A DNA stretch of 55,660 nucleotides from Streptomyces flaveus (GTDB lineage: Bacteria > Actinomycetota > Actinomycetes > Streptomycetales > Streptomycetaceae). The position numbers and the translations under genes are program-made. The notes below the pieces were generated by a model. It worked only from the letters and a program-made list of their open reading frames with translations, searched no databases and had not been told where the DNA came from. Each line of letters starts with the position of its first letter. Position 1 is the first letter of the stretch. Below, piece after piece: positions 15,319 through 23,583 of this stretch. Where the stretch lies: contig NZ_BMPQ01000045.1 in NCBI RefSeq assembly GCF_014647675.1, positions 1 to 55,660 of the forward strand, read 5' to 3'.

Positions 15319-15996
15319 TCAGCGCTCGGTGAGACGCTCTGTGTTTTCCAGGCGCCCCGTGAGACGCCTGGCGTCTTCCAGGTGCGCGCTGAGCTGCTTC
15401 TGGATGCGCCCGGTCGCCTCGTCGAGCGCCTTGCGCGTACGCCGCCCGCTGCCGTCGCCCGCTTCGAAGGGGTCTCCGAAGACGACGTCGACCCGGCTGC
15501 GCAGCGGAGGCAGCCCCTTTATCAACCGTCCGCGCCGCTCCGTACTTCCCAGCACGGCGACCGGAACGACCGGCGCTCCGCTGCGTACGGCGAAGTAGGC
15601 GAGCCCGGCGCGCAGCGCGGCGAAGTCGCCCTCGCCGCGGCTGCCCTCGGGGAAGATGCCGAGGACTCCGCCGTTCTCCAGGACGCCGAGGGCCTGGGTG
15701 ATGGCGGTGCGGTCGGCGGTCGAGCGGTCCACCTTCAGCTGGCCGACGGCGTGCATGAAGGGGCCGAGCGGGCCGACGAACGCCTCCTTCTTGACCAGGA
15801 AGTGCGACGGCCGGGGCGCCACGCCGATGACCATCGGACCGTCGATGTTGTGGGAGTGGTTGGCGGCGAGGATCACCGGGCCGGTCGCGGGGACCTTCCA
15901 GGCGCCCAGGACGCGCGGCTTCCACAGCCCGTACATCAGGCCGACGCCGATGCGCCGCCCGACCTCGGCACCCCGTGCCGAAGGTGGCTCGGTCAC
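15319..15996 (-). CDS. 1-acyl-sn-glycerol-3-phosphate acyltransferase family protein
   Basis: A 225-residue PlsC-type acyltransferase that would move a fatty-acyl chain onto a lysophospholipid at the inner face of the membrane. The catalytic HX4D motif is present in NHSHNID, followed by the substrate-binding FPEGSRGEG and a VPVAVLG block. There is no long membrane helix, so it is probably a peripheral enzyme. The GTG at 15996 overlaps the cmk stop (GTGA), which gives translational coupling. A plsC gene between cmk and der is the usual actinobacterial arrangement. Acceptor specificity is not known. Confidence 0.92.
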   Translation of the reverse strand: MTEPPSARGAEVGRRIGVGLMYGLWKPRVLGAWKVPATGPVILAANHSHNIDGPMVIGVAPRPSHFLVKKEAFVGPLGPFMHAVGQLKVDRSTADRTAITQALGVLENGGVLGIFPEGSRGEGDFAALRAGLAYFAVRSGAPVVPVAVLGSTERRGRLIKGLPPLRSRVDVVFGDPFEAGDGSGRRTRKALDEATGRIQKQLSAHLEDARRLTGRLENTERLTER

Positions 15997-16688
15997 TTCG
16001 CTGCCCGCTTCTCCTCGACGAGGGTGACGACGCACTCGATGACCTGCTGGAGCGTGAGGTCGGAGGTGTCCACCTCGACCGCGTCGTCCGCCTTGGCCAG
16101 CGGCGAGGTCTTACGGGTGGAGTCGGCCGCGTCCCGCTTCAGCAGGGCCTCGCGGGTCGTGTGGAGGTCGGCGCCCTTCAGCTCACCGCTGCGGCGGGCG
16201 GCGCGGGCCTCCGGGGACGCGGTGAGGAAGATCTTCACGTCGGCGTCGGGCAGGACGGTGGTCCCGATGTCCCGGCCCTCGACGACGATGCCCCCCTCGG
16301 CTGCCGCGGCGACCGAGCGCTGCAGCTCGGTGATCCTGGCGCGCACCTCGGGCACGGCACTGACCGCGCTCACCTTGGAGGTGACCTCCTGGGTGCGGAT
16401 CGGGCCCGAGACGTCCGTGCCGTCCACCGTGATGATCGGCGCCGAGGGGTCCGTACCGGACACGATCTCGGGCTTCGCGGCCACGGCGGCGATCGCGGTG
16501 GGGTCGCTGACGTCTATGCCGTTGTTCACCATCCACCACGTGATCGCCCGGTACTGGGCACCGGTGTCGAGGTAGCTCAGACCGAGCTGGGCCGCGACGG
16601 CCTTCGAGGTGCTCGACTTGCCCGTGCCGGAGGGGCCGTCAATGGCGACGATCACTGCCGGTGCGGTCCGGGCGGCGCTGGTTTCCAC
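15993..16688 (-). CDS. cmk: Cytidylate kinase
   Basis: A 231-residue kinase that turns CMP and dCMP into the diphosphates using ATP. The P-loop GPSGTGKSS is near residue 18. The CMP-binding Tyr/Thr region YLDTGAQYRA and the later IVVEGRDIGTTVLPDA loop are typical of bacterial Cmk. The start is probably the GTG at 16688, which is nine bases after AGGAAGGTG. A GTG four codons upstream (16700) is too close to that site. It is downstream of tyrA with a gap of about 215 bases, and overlaps plsC by four bases. Confidence 0.95.
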   Translation of the reverse strand: METSAARTAPAVIVAIDGPSGTGKSSTSKAVAAQLGLSYLDTGAQYRAITWWMVNNGIDVSDPTAIAAVAAKPEIVSGTDPSAPIITVDGTDVSGPIRTQEVTSKVSAVSAVPEVRARITELQRSVAAAAEGGIVVEGRDIGTTVLPDADVKIFLTASPEARAARRSGELKGADLHTTREALLKRDAADSTRKTSPLAKADDAVEVDTSDLTLQQVIECVVTLVEEKRAAK

Positions 16689-16904
16689 GGGTGCGAGCAC
16701 CTTCCTGATACGGGGTGGTGGACTGACACGGGCACGATCGCGCCCCGCACAAGGTTACTGTCTCCCCGACCCCGGTATTACTGGCCTCCGGCCCCACCCT
16801 CGACGCCGCCCTCGCACCACTCGGCGCCAGAACGCCTCCCGGGCTCCGGGACGGCCGCGGCGGCCTCCGACCGCCGACTCGCGGCACCGGCCCCCACCCG
16901 GCCG

Positions 16905-17990
16905 CTACTGCCGGATCGCCCAGCCACGCTCCCGCAGCGCAGCCGTCAGCACCGGCGCCACCGCCGGCTTCACCATCAGCTCCACCAGACCCGCCTGCTG
17001 CCCGGTCGCGTGCTCGATCCGTACGTCCTCGATGTTGACGCCCGCGGCGCCCGCGTCCGCGAAGATGCGGGCCAGTTGGCCCGGCTGGTCGTTGATGAGG
17101 ACGACGACGCTCTCGTACACCGTGGGGGCGGCGCCGTGTTTGCCCGGGACGCGGACCTGGCCGGCGTTGCCGCGGCGCAGGACGTCCTCGATGCCGGAGG
17201 CGCCCTCGCGGCGCTTGGCCTCGTCGGAGGACTGGAGTGCGCGCAGGGCCTGCACCGTTTCGTCCAGGTCTGCGGAGACGTCCGCGAGGAGGTCGGCGAC
17301 CGGGCCCGGGTTCGCGGACAGGATGTCGATCCACATCCGGGGCTCGGAGGCCGCGATCCGGGTCACGTCACGGATGCCCTGGCCGCAGAGACGTACGGCT
17401 GCCTCCTCGGCGTTCTCCAGACGCGCGGCGACCATGCTGGACACCAGGTGGGGCATGTGGGAGACCAGCGCCACCGCGCGGTCGTGGGCGTCGGCGTCCA
17501 TCACGACCGGTACGGCACGGCAGTGCGACACCAACTCCAGGGCGAGGTTGAGCACTTCGGTGTCGGTGTCCCGGGTGGGCGTCAGCACCCAGGGCCGCCC
17601 CTCGAAGAGGTCCTCGGTCGCGGCCAGCGGCCCCGACTTCTCACGGCCCGACATGGGATGCGAACCGATGTACGCGGAGAGGTCGAGCCCCAGCGCTTCC
17701 AGCTCACGACGCGGCCCGCCCTTGACGCTGGCGACGTCCAGGTAGCCGCGCGCGACCTTGCGCCGCATCGCGTCGGCGAGCGTCGTGGCCACGTGCGCGG
17801 GCGGCGCCGCGACGATCGCGAGGTCGACGGGGCCCGCGGGCTCCTCGTCCGTGCCGGCGCCGAGCGCGGCGGCCGTACGGGCCTGCTCCGGGTCGTGGTC
17901 GGCGAGGTGCACGACGACGCCACGCCCCACCAGGGCCAGCGCCGCCGATGTGCCGATGAGCCCCGTACCGATGACGAGTGCGGTCCTCAC
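16905..17990 (-). CDS. tyrA: Prephenate dehydrogenase with ACT domain
   Basis: A 361-residue TyrA that oxidises and decarboxylates prephenate to 4-hydroxyphenylpyruvate in tyrosine synthesis. It has an N-terminal Rossmann fold (TALVIGTGLIGTSAALAL), the catalytic His region IGSHPMSGREKSGP and the helical dimer domain. The C-terminal ACT domain (about residues 280-361, VVVLINDQPGQLARIFADAG) is expected to sense tyrosine or phenylalanine. The GTG at 17990 overlaps the aroH stop (GTGA). The two adjacent enzymes catalyse consecutive steps, chorismate to prephenate to hydroxyphenylpyruvate, so coupling makes metabolic sense. Confidence 0.95.
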   Translation of the reverse strand: MRTALVIGTGLIGTSAALALVGRGVVVHLADHDPEQARTAAALGAGTDEEPAGPVDLAIVAAPPAHVATTLADAMRRKVARGYLDVASVKGGPRRELEALGLDLSAYIGSHPMSGREKSGPLAATEDLFEGRPWVLTPTRDTDTEVLNLALELVSHCRAVPVVMDADAHDRAVALVSHMPHLVSSMVAARLENAEEAAVRLCGQGIRDVTRIAASEPRMWIDILSANPGPVADLLADVSADLDETVQALRALQSSDEAKRREGASGIEDVLRRGNAGQVRVPGKHGAAPTVYESVVVLINDQPGQLARIFADAGAAGVNIEDVRIEHATGQQAGLVELMVKPAVAPVLTAALRERGWAIRQ

Positions 17991-18349
17991 TGGGCGATGT
18001 CCTTGCGGAGCGCGGCCGCGGCGCCGAGGTAGACGTGCGCGATGTCGGAGCGCGGCAGATCGGACTCGATGTGCGCGAGGACGCGTACGACCCTGGGCAT
18101 CGCGCCCTCGATGTCCAGCTCCTGAGCGCAGATCAGCGGTACGTCGACGATGCCGAGCTTGCGCGCGGCGGCTGCCGGAAAGTCGCTGTGCAGGTCGGGC
18201 GTCGCCGTGAACCAGATGCTGATGAGGTCCTCGGTGGTCAGAGAGTTCCGCTCCAGTATGGCGGTGAGCAGCTCGCTGACCTGCTCGTCCATGTGCCCGG
18301 CTTCGTCCCGCTCCAGTTGGACGGCGCCGCGGACCGCTCGTACCGCCAC
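17987..18349 (-). CDS. aroH: Chorismate mutase, AroH type
   Basis: A 120-residue monofunctional chorismate mutase of the trimeric AroH fold. It is unlike the all-helical AroQ enzymes. The active-site Arg of the N-terminal strand is in VRAVRGAVQLERDEAG, the Glu is in CAQELDIEG and a second Arg is in PRVVRVL. The text SIWFTATPDLHSDFPA is a family hallmark. The GTG at 18349 lies eight bases after GAGGAG, and the longer upstream frame is not needed. First gene of the leftward block; about 260 bases separate it from the next gene on the other strand, which leaves room for divergent promoters. Confidence 0.95.
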   Translation of the reverse strand: MAVRAVRGAVQLERDEAGHMDEQVSELLTAILERNSLTTEDLISIWFTATPDLHSDFPAAAARKLGIVDVPLICAQELDIEGAMPRVVRVLAHIESDLPRSDIAHVYLGAAAALRKDIAQ

Positions 18350-18610
18350 GGTGTCGCTCCTCGCTGATGTACGTATCGGCTCTGTGCACATCCAGCGTAG
18401 TCAGCCCGTGGTGCACGGGTGCGCGGCGCCCGCCTGCCGAGACGAGGGACGATCCCCTTGTCGCGGGCACGGCCGAAGCCCTTGCCATTGTCACGGAACC
18501 GTACGTTCCCGCCACTTGGAGTGAAACCGTCCGGGTCCGCCCCTGGACGCCGCCCCCGTGCTTCCGCTTGCATGGAGACGCTGTCCGCGACGCCTCGGGG
18601 GAGGCAACAA

Positions 18611-19285
18611 ATGAAGCGCTCCGGACCACTTTTCACGCTACTCGGGGGGCTCCTGCTGGCCCTGGTGATGCTGTCGCTCAACGCGACGACAGGGACGAGC
18701 CCCACCGCGTCGGGCGGAGGCGAGCCACCCGCCACGAAGGTGTCACCGAGCCCGGAACCCGAGCCGACGAAGCCGACCGCGTCACCGGGCCCGTCGAAGA
18801 GCCCACCGCCGCCGAGCGCGCCGGCCAACGCCGACTACGCGGGCCGTACGGACGACGACTCCTCCGCGGTCGCCGTCTCACTGCGCGACGGCAAGGCGAT
18901 CGCGTACTTCTGCGACGGCCGGGACCAGGAGTCCTGGCTGAAGGGCGACGTCAAGGCCGACGGCACCATGCGGCTGACCAGCCAGCAGGGCGGCGTGCTG
19001 AACGGCGAGCTGAAGGGCAACCGGATCAGCGGCACGGTGGACATGGGTCAGCAGGAGTACGGGTTCACCGCCGACAAGGCGCTCAAGCCCTCGGGGCTGT
19101 ACCGGGCCACCGAGTCCGTACGCGGCGCCGAGATCGACGGCGGCTGGATCGTGCTGCCGGACGGTCAGCAGGTCGGCATCGTCAAGCGTGACGGCACCCC
19201 CTCGGCCGCGCCCCGTATCGACCCCGAGACCGGCGCCGTGACGGTCGACGGACAGCAGCTCACCGCCCGCCCCGTGCAGCCGTAG
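18611..19285 (+). CDS. Membrane-anchored extracytoplasmic protein, function unknown
   Basis: A 224-residue protein with one N-terminal membrane helix or uncleaved signal (about residues 5-25), a Pro/Ser/Glu/Lys-rich spacer (about 30-75), and a folded C-terminal domain. The domain opens with DYAGRTDDDSSAVAVSLRDGKAIAYFCDGRDQESWLKG, which suggests beta strands around a repeated G-x-hydrophobic pattern. The ATG at 18611 follows GGGGAGG. No catalytic motif is visible. The following genes encode a membrane protein and a Rieske lipoprotein on the same strand 34 bases on, so it could be part of the same envelope redox unit, but that is inference. Confidence 0.8.
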   Translation: MKRSGPLFTLLGGLLLALVMLSLNATTGTSPTASGGGEPPATKVSPSPEPEPTKPTASPGPSKSPPPPSAPANADYAGRTDDDSSAVAVSLRDGKAIAYFCDGRDQESWLKGDVKADGTMRLTSQQGGVLNGELKGNRISGTVDMGQQEYGFTADKALKPSGLYRATESVRGAEIDGGWIVLPDGQQVGIVKRDGTPSAAPRIDPETGAVTVDGQQLTARPVQP

Positions 19286-19319
19286 TCCTCCGTTCAGCCC
19301 TGACCGCAGGGAGCCGACC

Positions 19320-19901
19320 ATGACCGTCGACCCGAACGCCGCCACCCAGGACTTCCCCTCGCCCGAACCGGCCCGCCGTCCACAGGCTTCCCGTTACCTC
19401 GTCCCGGCCCTGGTCGCCGGGGCGGTCGCCCTCGCCCTCGGTGCGTACGGCAAGGTGCACGAACCGGCGGGCACGGCCTTCAACCTGGCCGGGTTCAGCA
19501 GTACGGGTGCCGTCAAGTCCTGGCTGGCCACGGGGGCGATGGGCTTCGCGGTGGTGCAGTTCGTCTCGGCGCTCATGGTGTACGGGAAGCTGCCGGGCCC
19601 GAGCTGGGCAGGGGTGCTGCACCGCTGGTCGGGGCGGGTCGCGTTCCTGGCCGCGGTACCGGTCGCCGTGCACTGTTTGTACGCATTGGGCTACCAGACA
19701 TATGAAACGCGCGTATTGTGGCATTCGCTCCTGGGCTGCTTCTTCTTCGGTGCCTTCAGCGCCAAGATGCTGCTCCTTCGCTCGGAGCGACTGCCCGGTT
19801 GGCTGCTGCCCATCGTCGGCGGGCTCGTCTTCGCCGCGCTCACGGTGGTCTGGCTGACCTCGGCTCTCTGGTTCTTCCGCACCTTCGGAGTGACGACATG
19901 A
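19320..19901 (+). CDS. DUF6529-type integral membrane protein
   Basis: A 193-residue protein with five predicted membrane helices (about residues 25-45, 66-90, 108-128, 135-153 and 160-185). His residues near the helices (HRWSGRVAF, AVHCLYALGY, LWHSLLGCFFFG) could bind a b-type heme, as in the small cytochrome b-like proteins. The arrangement with a downstream Rieske gene supports an electron-transfer role. The ATG at 19320 has GGGAG in front. The stop overlaps the start of the Rieske gene (ATGA), so the pair is co-translated. The family name is from memory of similar Streptomyces proteins; heme binding is inferred. Confidence 0.75.
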   Translation: MTVDPNAATQDFPSPEPARRPQASRYLVPALVAGAVALALGAYGKVHEPAGTAFNLAGFSSTGAVKSWLATGAMGFAVVQFVSALMVYGKLPGPSWAGVLHRWSGRVAFLAAVPVAVHCLYALGYQTYETRVLWHSLLGCFFFGAFSAKMLLLRSERLPGWLLPIVGGLVFAALTVVWLTSALWFFRTFGVTT

Positions 19902-20341
19902 CGATCCGCTCGACGCGTCGCACGGTTCTCGCGGCGGGGGCGGCCGGCGCGGCCGCGCTGCTCGCGGGGTGCAGCGAGTACGGGAACGAGAACGGCGGGG
20001 GCGAGGCGGAGTCGCCGGCTCAGGACGAGCCGACGTCCGGCGAGGCCCCGGGCGGCGAGGAACTGGCCAAGACGGCCGACATCCCGGTCGGCGGCGGCAA
20101 GATCTTCAAGGACGAGCAGGTCGTCGTCACCCAGCCCGAACAGGGTGAGTTCAAGGCCTTCTCGGCCATTTGCACCCACCAGCGCTGCACAGTCGCCAAC
20201 GTCTCGGACGGCACGATCAACTGCACCTGTCACGGCAGCAAGTTCCGCGTATCCGACGCCTCGGTGGCCGACGGCCCTGCGACAAGACCCCTCCCCGAGG
20301 AGAAGATCACGGTCACGGGAAATTCGATTCGCCTGGCGTGA
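19898..20341 (+). CDS. Rieske [2Fe-2S] lipoprotein
   Basis: A 147-residue extracytoplasmic iron-sulfur protein. The N-terminus has a twin-arginine signal (STRRTVLAAG, Arg7-Arg8) combined with a perfect lipobox (LAGC, Cys25), so a folded, cofactor-loaded protein would be exported by Tat and anchored by lipid. The Rieske cluster ligands are present: Cys92 and His94 in CTHQRC, Cys109 and His112 in CTCHGS, with Cys97 and Cys111 as the usual disulfide. An acidic linker of about 45 residues separates anchor and domain. It is too small to be the cytochrome bc1 Rieske subunit (QcrA) and lies beside no bc1 genes. It probably passes electrons to or from the DUF6529 partner. Confidence 0.92.
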   Translation: MTIRSTRRTVLAAGAAGAAALLAGCSEYGNENGGGEAESPAQDEPTSGEAPGGEELAKTADIPVGGGKIFKDEQVVVTQPEQGEFKAFSAICTHQRCTVANVSDGTINCTCHGSKFRVSDASVADGPATRPLPEEKITVTGNSIRLA

Positions 20342-20363
20342 TCCGGACCCTACGCTCGTCCGC

Positions 20364-21113
20364 ATGAGCCCCGAGGACCTGGTCCGCGATCACACGATCT
20401 ACTCCTGCGTCATGGGCTCCCGCGCCTTCGGCCTGGCCACGGACACCAGCGACACAGACGTCCGGGGCGTGTTCCTGGCCCCCACCCCGCTCTTCTGGCG
20501 CTTCGAGAAGCCGCCGACGCACGTCGACGGCCCCGCGGACGAACAGTTCAGCTGGGAACTGGAGCGCTTCTGCACACTGGCCCTGCGCGCCAACCCGAAC
20601 ATCCTGGAATGCCTGCACTCCCCGCTCGTCACGCACGTGGACGACACGGGCCGCGAACTCCTCGCCCTGCGCAAGGCGTTCCTCTCCCGCCAGGCGCACG
20701 ACACCTTCGCGCGCTACGCACTGGGCCAGCGCAAGAAACTGGAAGCGGACGTCCGCACCCACGGCGCACCCCGCTGGAAGCACGCCATGCACCTGCTGCG
20801 CCTCCTGACGAGCTGCCGCGACCTGCTCCGCACGGGCACCCTCGCCCTCGACGTCGGCGACCAGCGGGAACCCCTGCTCGCGGTGAAACGCGGCGAGATC
20901 CCCTGGCCGGCCATCGAGTCCCGCATGGCCCGCCTCGCCACGGAAACGGACGAGGCAGCCGCCCGCACCCCGCTCCCGCCCGAGCCGGACCGGGCCCGGG
21001 TCGAGGACTTCTTGATCCGCGTCCGACGCACTTCAGCCCTGCAATCGGGCGCGGACGACCAGATGGTGCAGAGCGTCGTACGTCGTGTCGGCGAGGGCGT
21101 CCGGCAACACTGA
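20364..21113 (+). CDS. Predicted nucleotidyltransferase (Pol-beta-type)
   Basis: A 249-residue protein of the predicted nucleotidyltransferase group related to YcgL. The polymerase-beta-type active-site loop is complete: GSRAFG (Gly18-Ser19) followed by SDTDVRG (Asp30, Asp32), with a third carboxylate likely in EQFSWELERF. A helical C-terminal half begins with LRANPNILECLHSP. Such enzymes move an NMP to a protein, small molecule or RNA end; the acceptor is unknown. The start ATG lies 22 bases after the Rieske stop without a strong ribosome site. Its 3' end overlaps the converging, distantly similar nucleotidyltransferase by 81 bases. Confidence 0.83.
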   Translation: MSPEDLVRDHTIYSCVMGSRAFGLATDTSDTDVRGVFLAPTPLFWRFEKPPTHVDGPADEQFSWELERFCTLALRANPNILECLHSPLVTHVDDTGRELLALRKAFLSRQAHDTFARYALGQRKKLEADVRTHGAPRWKHAMHLLRLLTSCRDLLRTGTLALDVGDQREPLLAVKRGEIPWPAIESRMARLATETDEAAARTPLPPEPDRARVEDFLIRVRRTSALQSGADDQMVQSVVRRVGEGVRQH

Positions 21114-21788
21114 AGCGGCCTGCGCCTCGTCGAGCACGACGTGCAGCCGCTCCACATCGTCCTGCACGCGCGCCTGGGCGACGTCGGCAGCTCCGTGCTC
21201 CCGCTCCACCTTCGCGGCGATCAGGTCCGGCAGATACGCGGGGGCGCCGAGCTGACCGATGAGCGTGGGCAGATGGGCCTGCACCTCGCCCGACCGCATC
21301 AGGTGGATGCCGGTGAGCAGCACCCGGAACGTGTAGAGCAGCGGCTTCAGCTCACTGGTCTTCTCGAAGAGCCGCCACTGCGTCGTGGCGAACCCGCGGT
21401 AGTGGTGCGCGTGATGGCTGGTGAGCGCGGCCGGCGCGAGCGCGACGAGTTCGGCGTGGGCGTCCGTGGTGTGCACGACGAGCGGCGAGAGCAGCTGCTC
21501 CAGCACATAGCCGTTGCGGCGCAGCATCAGCCGCACGAACTTCCGCAGGTCGTGCGTGACCAGGTCCATCTCCACGCCGTCCCGCTCCCACATGCGCGAC
21601 CGGGTCTCCTCCGGCTCGCGCAACCCCACGAGGGCTTCCGTGGGCAGCAGGTGGACGCCGCGCAGGTCGACGTCCGAGTCGCGGGACGGAAAACCGTACA
21701 GATGCGCTCCGGAGACAGTGGCGAAGAGCACGGGGTCGGGCTGTTCCGCCACGACGGGCGCAAGGTCGATGTCCAGGTCGTGGGTCAT
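21033..21788 (-). CDS. Predicted nucleotidyltransferase (Pol-beta-type), second copy
   Basis: A 251-residue relative of the converging gene at 20364, with the same layout: an N-terminal active-site loop (SGAHLYG, then SRDSDVDLRG, Asp39 and Asp41), a third acidic motif (VEMDLVTHDLRKF) and the matching helix LRRNGYVLEQLLSP. Here the first motif reads SG rather than GS, so the loop is slightly altered. It is the last gene of the leftward Nudix / ADP-ribosylglycohydrolase unit, only three bases after the hydrolase stop. That makes a joint job with nucleotide or ADP-ribose chemistry likely. The substrate is unknown. Confidence 0.83.
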   Translation of the reverse strand: MTHDLDIDLAPVVAEQPDPVLFATVSGAHLYGFPSRDSDVDLRGVHLLPTEALVGLREPEETRSRMWERDGVEMDLVTHDLRKFVRLMLRRNGYVLEQLLSPLVVHTTDAHAELVALAPAALTSHHAHHYRGFATTQWRLFEKTSELKPLLYTFRVLLTGIHLMRSGEVQAHLPTLIGQLGAPAYLPDLIAAKVEREHGAADVAQARVQDDVERLHVVLDEAQAASVLPDALADTTYDALHHLVVRARLQG

Positions 21789-21791
21789 CGA

Positions 21792-22811
21792 TCAAGCGTC
21801 CCAGAGCGCTCCCAGGGCCATGAGATCACCCCGGTACTCGATCCTGTCGGCCCACTCCGTGGGCCAGGCGTCGGCCCCGATGTACGCCCCGGCGAACGCG
21901 CCCGTCAGGCAGGCGATCGAGTCGGAGTCGCCCGAGGTGCAGGCCGCTCGGCGCAGGGCCGTGAGCGGTTCGTCGAGGAAGAGCAGGAAGCAGAGCAGGC
22001 CGGTGGCGAGGGCCTCTTCGGCGATCCAGCCCTCGCCGGTGGCCAGGCACGGGTCCGTCTCGGGTGAGTGTGAGCGCACGGCTTTCTGAAGCCGGTCCAG
22101 GATCTCCAGGCACTCGTCCCAGCCCCGCTCGATGAAGTGCGCGGGCGTCGGGTCCTGGCTGCGCGTCCACAGGTCGCCGAGCCAGTTGTCGTGGTAGCGG
22201 GAGCGGTTCTCGTACGCGTACGAGCGCAGCAGTCCGACGAGGCCGGTCGGCTCGGTGCCCTGTGCGAGGAGGCGTACGGCATGCGCGGTGAGGTCGGACG
22301 CGGCCAGCGCCGTGGGGTGGCCGTGTGTGAGTGCGGCCTGCAACTGGGCGGCCCCGGCGCGTTGTTCGTCGCTCAGGCCGGGGATCAGCCCGATGGGCGC
22401 GACGCGCATGTTGGCGCCGCAGCCCTTGGAGTGGATCTGGCTGGCGTCCTGCCAGGGCCGGTCCGGGCGCTTCAGCTTCTCGCAGGCCACCAGACATGTA
22501 CGGCCAGGCGCCCGGTTGTTCTCCGGCGACTGGAACCAGTCCACGAACTCCTCGCGCACGGGCCGTTCCATCCTCTTGGGCGCGAGCACCCCCCGGTCCA
22601 TGGCCGTCCGCAGCCCCCACCCCAACGCCAGCGTCATCTGTGTGTCGTCCGTGACGATCGCCGGTGTCGGCAGCCCCATCTCCCGCCACGGCCCGAACTT
22701 GGCGAGGATCGACGGTACGTCGTTGAATTCGGTCGGAAAGCCGAGCGCGTCCCCGAGGGCCAGCCCGATCAACGCCCCTGTGGCAGCACGCTTCCTGACG
22801 GTGGTGGTCAT
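21792..22811 (-). CDS. ADP-ribosylglycohydrolase family protein (DraG/ARH type)
   Basis: A 339-residue member of the ADP-ribosylglycohydrolase family, which removes ADP-ribose from proteins, nucleic acids or small molecules. The family's di-magnesium site is intact: GALIGLALGDALGFPTEF at the N-terminus, TDDT at residues 54-57 and SGDSDSIACLTGAFAGAYIG near the C-terminus. The ATG at 22811 overlaps the stop of the Nudix gene (ATGA). The product ADP-ribose is a substrate or ligand for many Nudix proteins, and both genes are coupled, so they probably act on the same molecule. Which ADP-ribosylated target it releases cannot be told. Confidence 0.92.
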   Translation of the reverse strand: MTTTVRKRAATGALIGLALGDALGFPTEFNDVPSILAKFGPWREMGLPTPAIVTDDTQMTLALGWGLRTAMDRGVLAPKRMERPVREEFVDWFQSPENNRAPGRTCLVACEKLKRPDRPWQDASQIHSKGCGANMRVAPIGLIPGLSDEQRAGAAQLQAALTHGHPTALAASDLTAHAVRLLAQGTEPTGLVGLLRSYAYENRSRYHDNWLGDLWTRSQDPTPAHFIERGWDECLEILDRLQKAVRSHSPETDPCLATGEGWIAEEALATGLLCFLLFLDEPLTALRRAACTSGDSDSIACLTGAFAGAYIGADAWPTEWADRIEYRGDLMALGALWDA

Positions 22812-23566
22812 GAGGATGGTCCTTCCCAGGACGGAGACGGTCGGAGCAGGGGCGGGTGGAGGGTGGTGGCGCTGCCCGCCCGGTACAGCGCCGCCGGCTT
22901 GCCCCGCCCGCCGGTCAGGCGCGCGGCGCCGGGGATCAGTTCGACGAAGCCGGGCGTGGCCAGGACCTTGCGCCGGAAGTTGGGCCGGTCCAGGACCGTC
23001 CCCCACACCGTCTCGTAGACCTGCTGAAGCTCCCCGAGCGTGAACTCGGGCGGGCAGAAGGCCGTGGCGAGACAGGTGTACTCGAGCTTGGCGCCGACCC
23101 GTTCGTGGGCGTCGGCGAGGATCCGGTCGTGGTCGAAGGCGAGCGGTCCGAGCCCGTCGTACGGCAGCCACTGGGCGCGTGCCGCGTCTGAGCCGCCGTG
23201 CGGCTCCGGAGCGTCGGGCAGCAGCGCCGCGTACGCGACGGAGACGACCCGCATCCGGGGATCGCGGTCCGGCTCGCTGTACGTCCGCAGCTGCTCCAGA
23301 TGCAGTCCGGTGACGTCCGACAGACCGGTCTCCTCGGCGAGTTCGCGCCGGGCGGCCGTCTCCGCGGACTCGTCGGGCAGGACGAAACCGCCGGGCAGTG
23401 CCCAGCAGCCCGCGTACGGCTCCCGCCCGCGCTCGATCAGCAGCACTTGGAGTACGGCCGCCCGGACCGTGAACACCGCGAGATCGACAGTGACGGCGAA
23501 GGGCTCGAAGGCGTGCTTGTCGTACCCCTCGGGGGCTTCGGGTGCGTTGCCCTTTGCTGTGGTCAC
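22808..23566 (-). CDS. Nudix protein with C-terminal winged helix (NrtR-like)
   Basis: A 252-residue protein with an N-terminal Nudix domain and a C-terminal region of about 85 residues that resembles the winged helix of NrtR-type regulators (FTLGELQQVYETVWG, RPNFRRKVLATPGFVEL). The Nudix box is complete (about residues 60-82: GGFVLPDE, then RRELAEETGL), so hydrolysis of an ADP-ribose-type substrate remains possible. In NrtR proteins ADP-ribose releases the regulator from its operator. The GTG at 23566 is nine bases after the perfect ribosome site AAGGAGG; GTG at 23572 is too close. A TAGTC/GACTA palindrome lies immediately upstream. I infer an autoregulated NAD/ADP-ribose switch controlling the hydrolase and nucleotidyltransferase. 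Confidence 0.88.
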   Translation of the reverse strand: MTTAKGNAPEAPEGYDKHAFEPFAVTVDLAVFTVRAAVLQVLLIERGREPYAGCWALPGGFVLPDESAETAARRELAEETGLSDVTGLHLEQLRTYSEPDRDPRMRVVSVAYAALLPDAPEPHGGSDAARAQWLPYDGLGPLAFDHDRILADAHERVGAKLEYTCLATAFCPPEFTLGELQQVYETVWGTVLDRPNFRRKVLATPGFVELIPGAARLTGGRGKPAALYRAGSATTLHPPLLRPSPSWEGPSS

Positions 23567-23583
23567 GCCCACCCACCTCCTTA

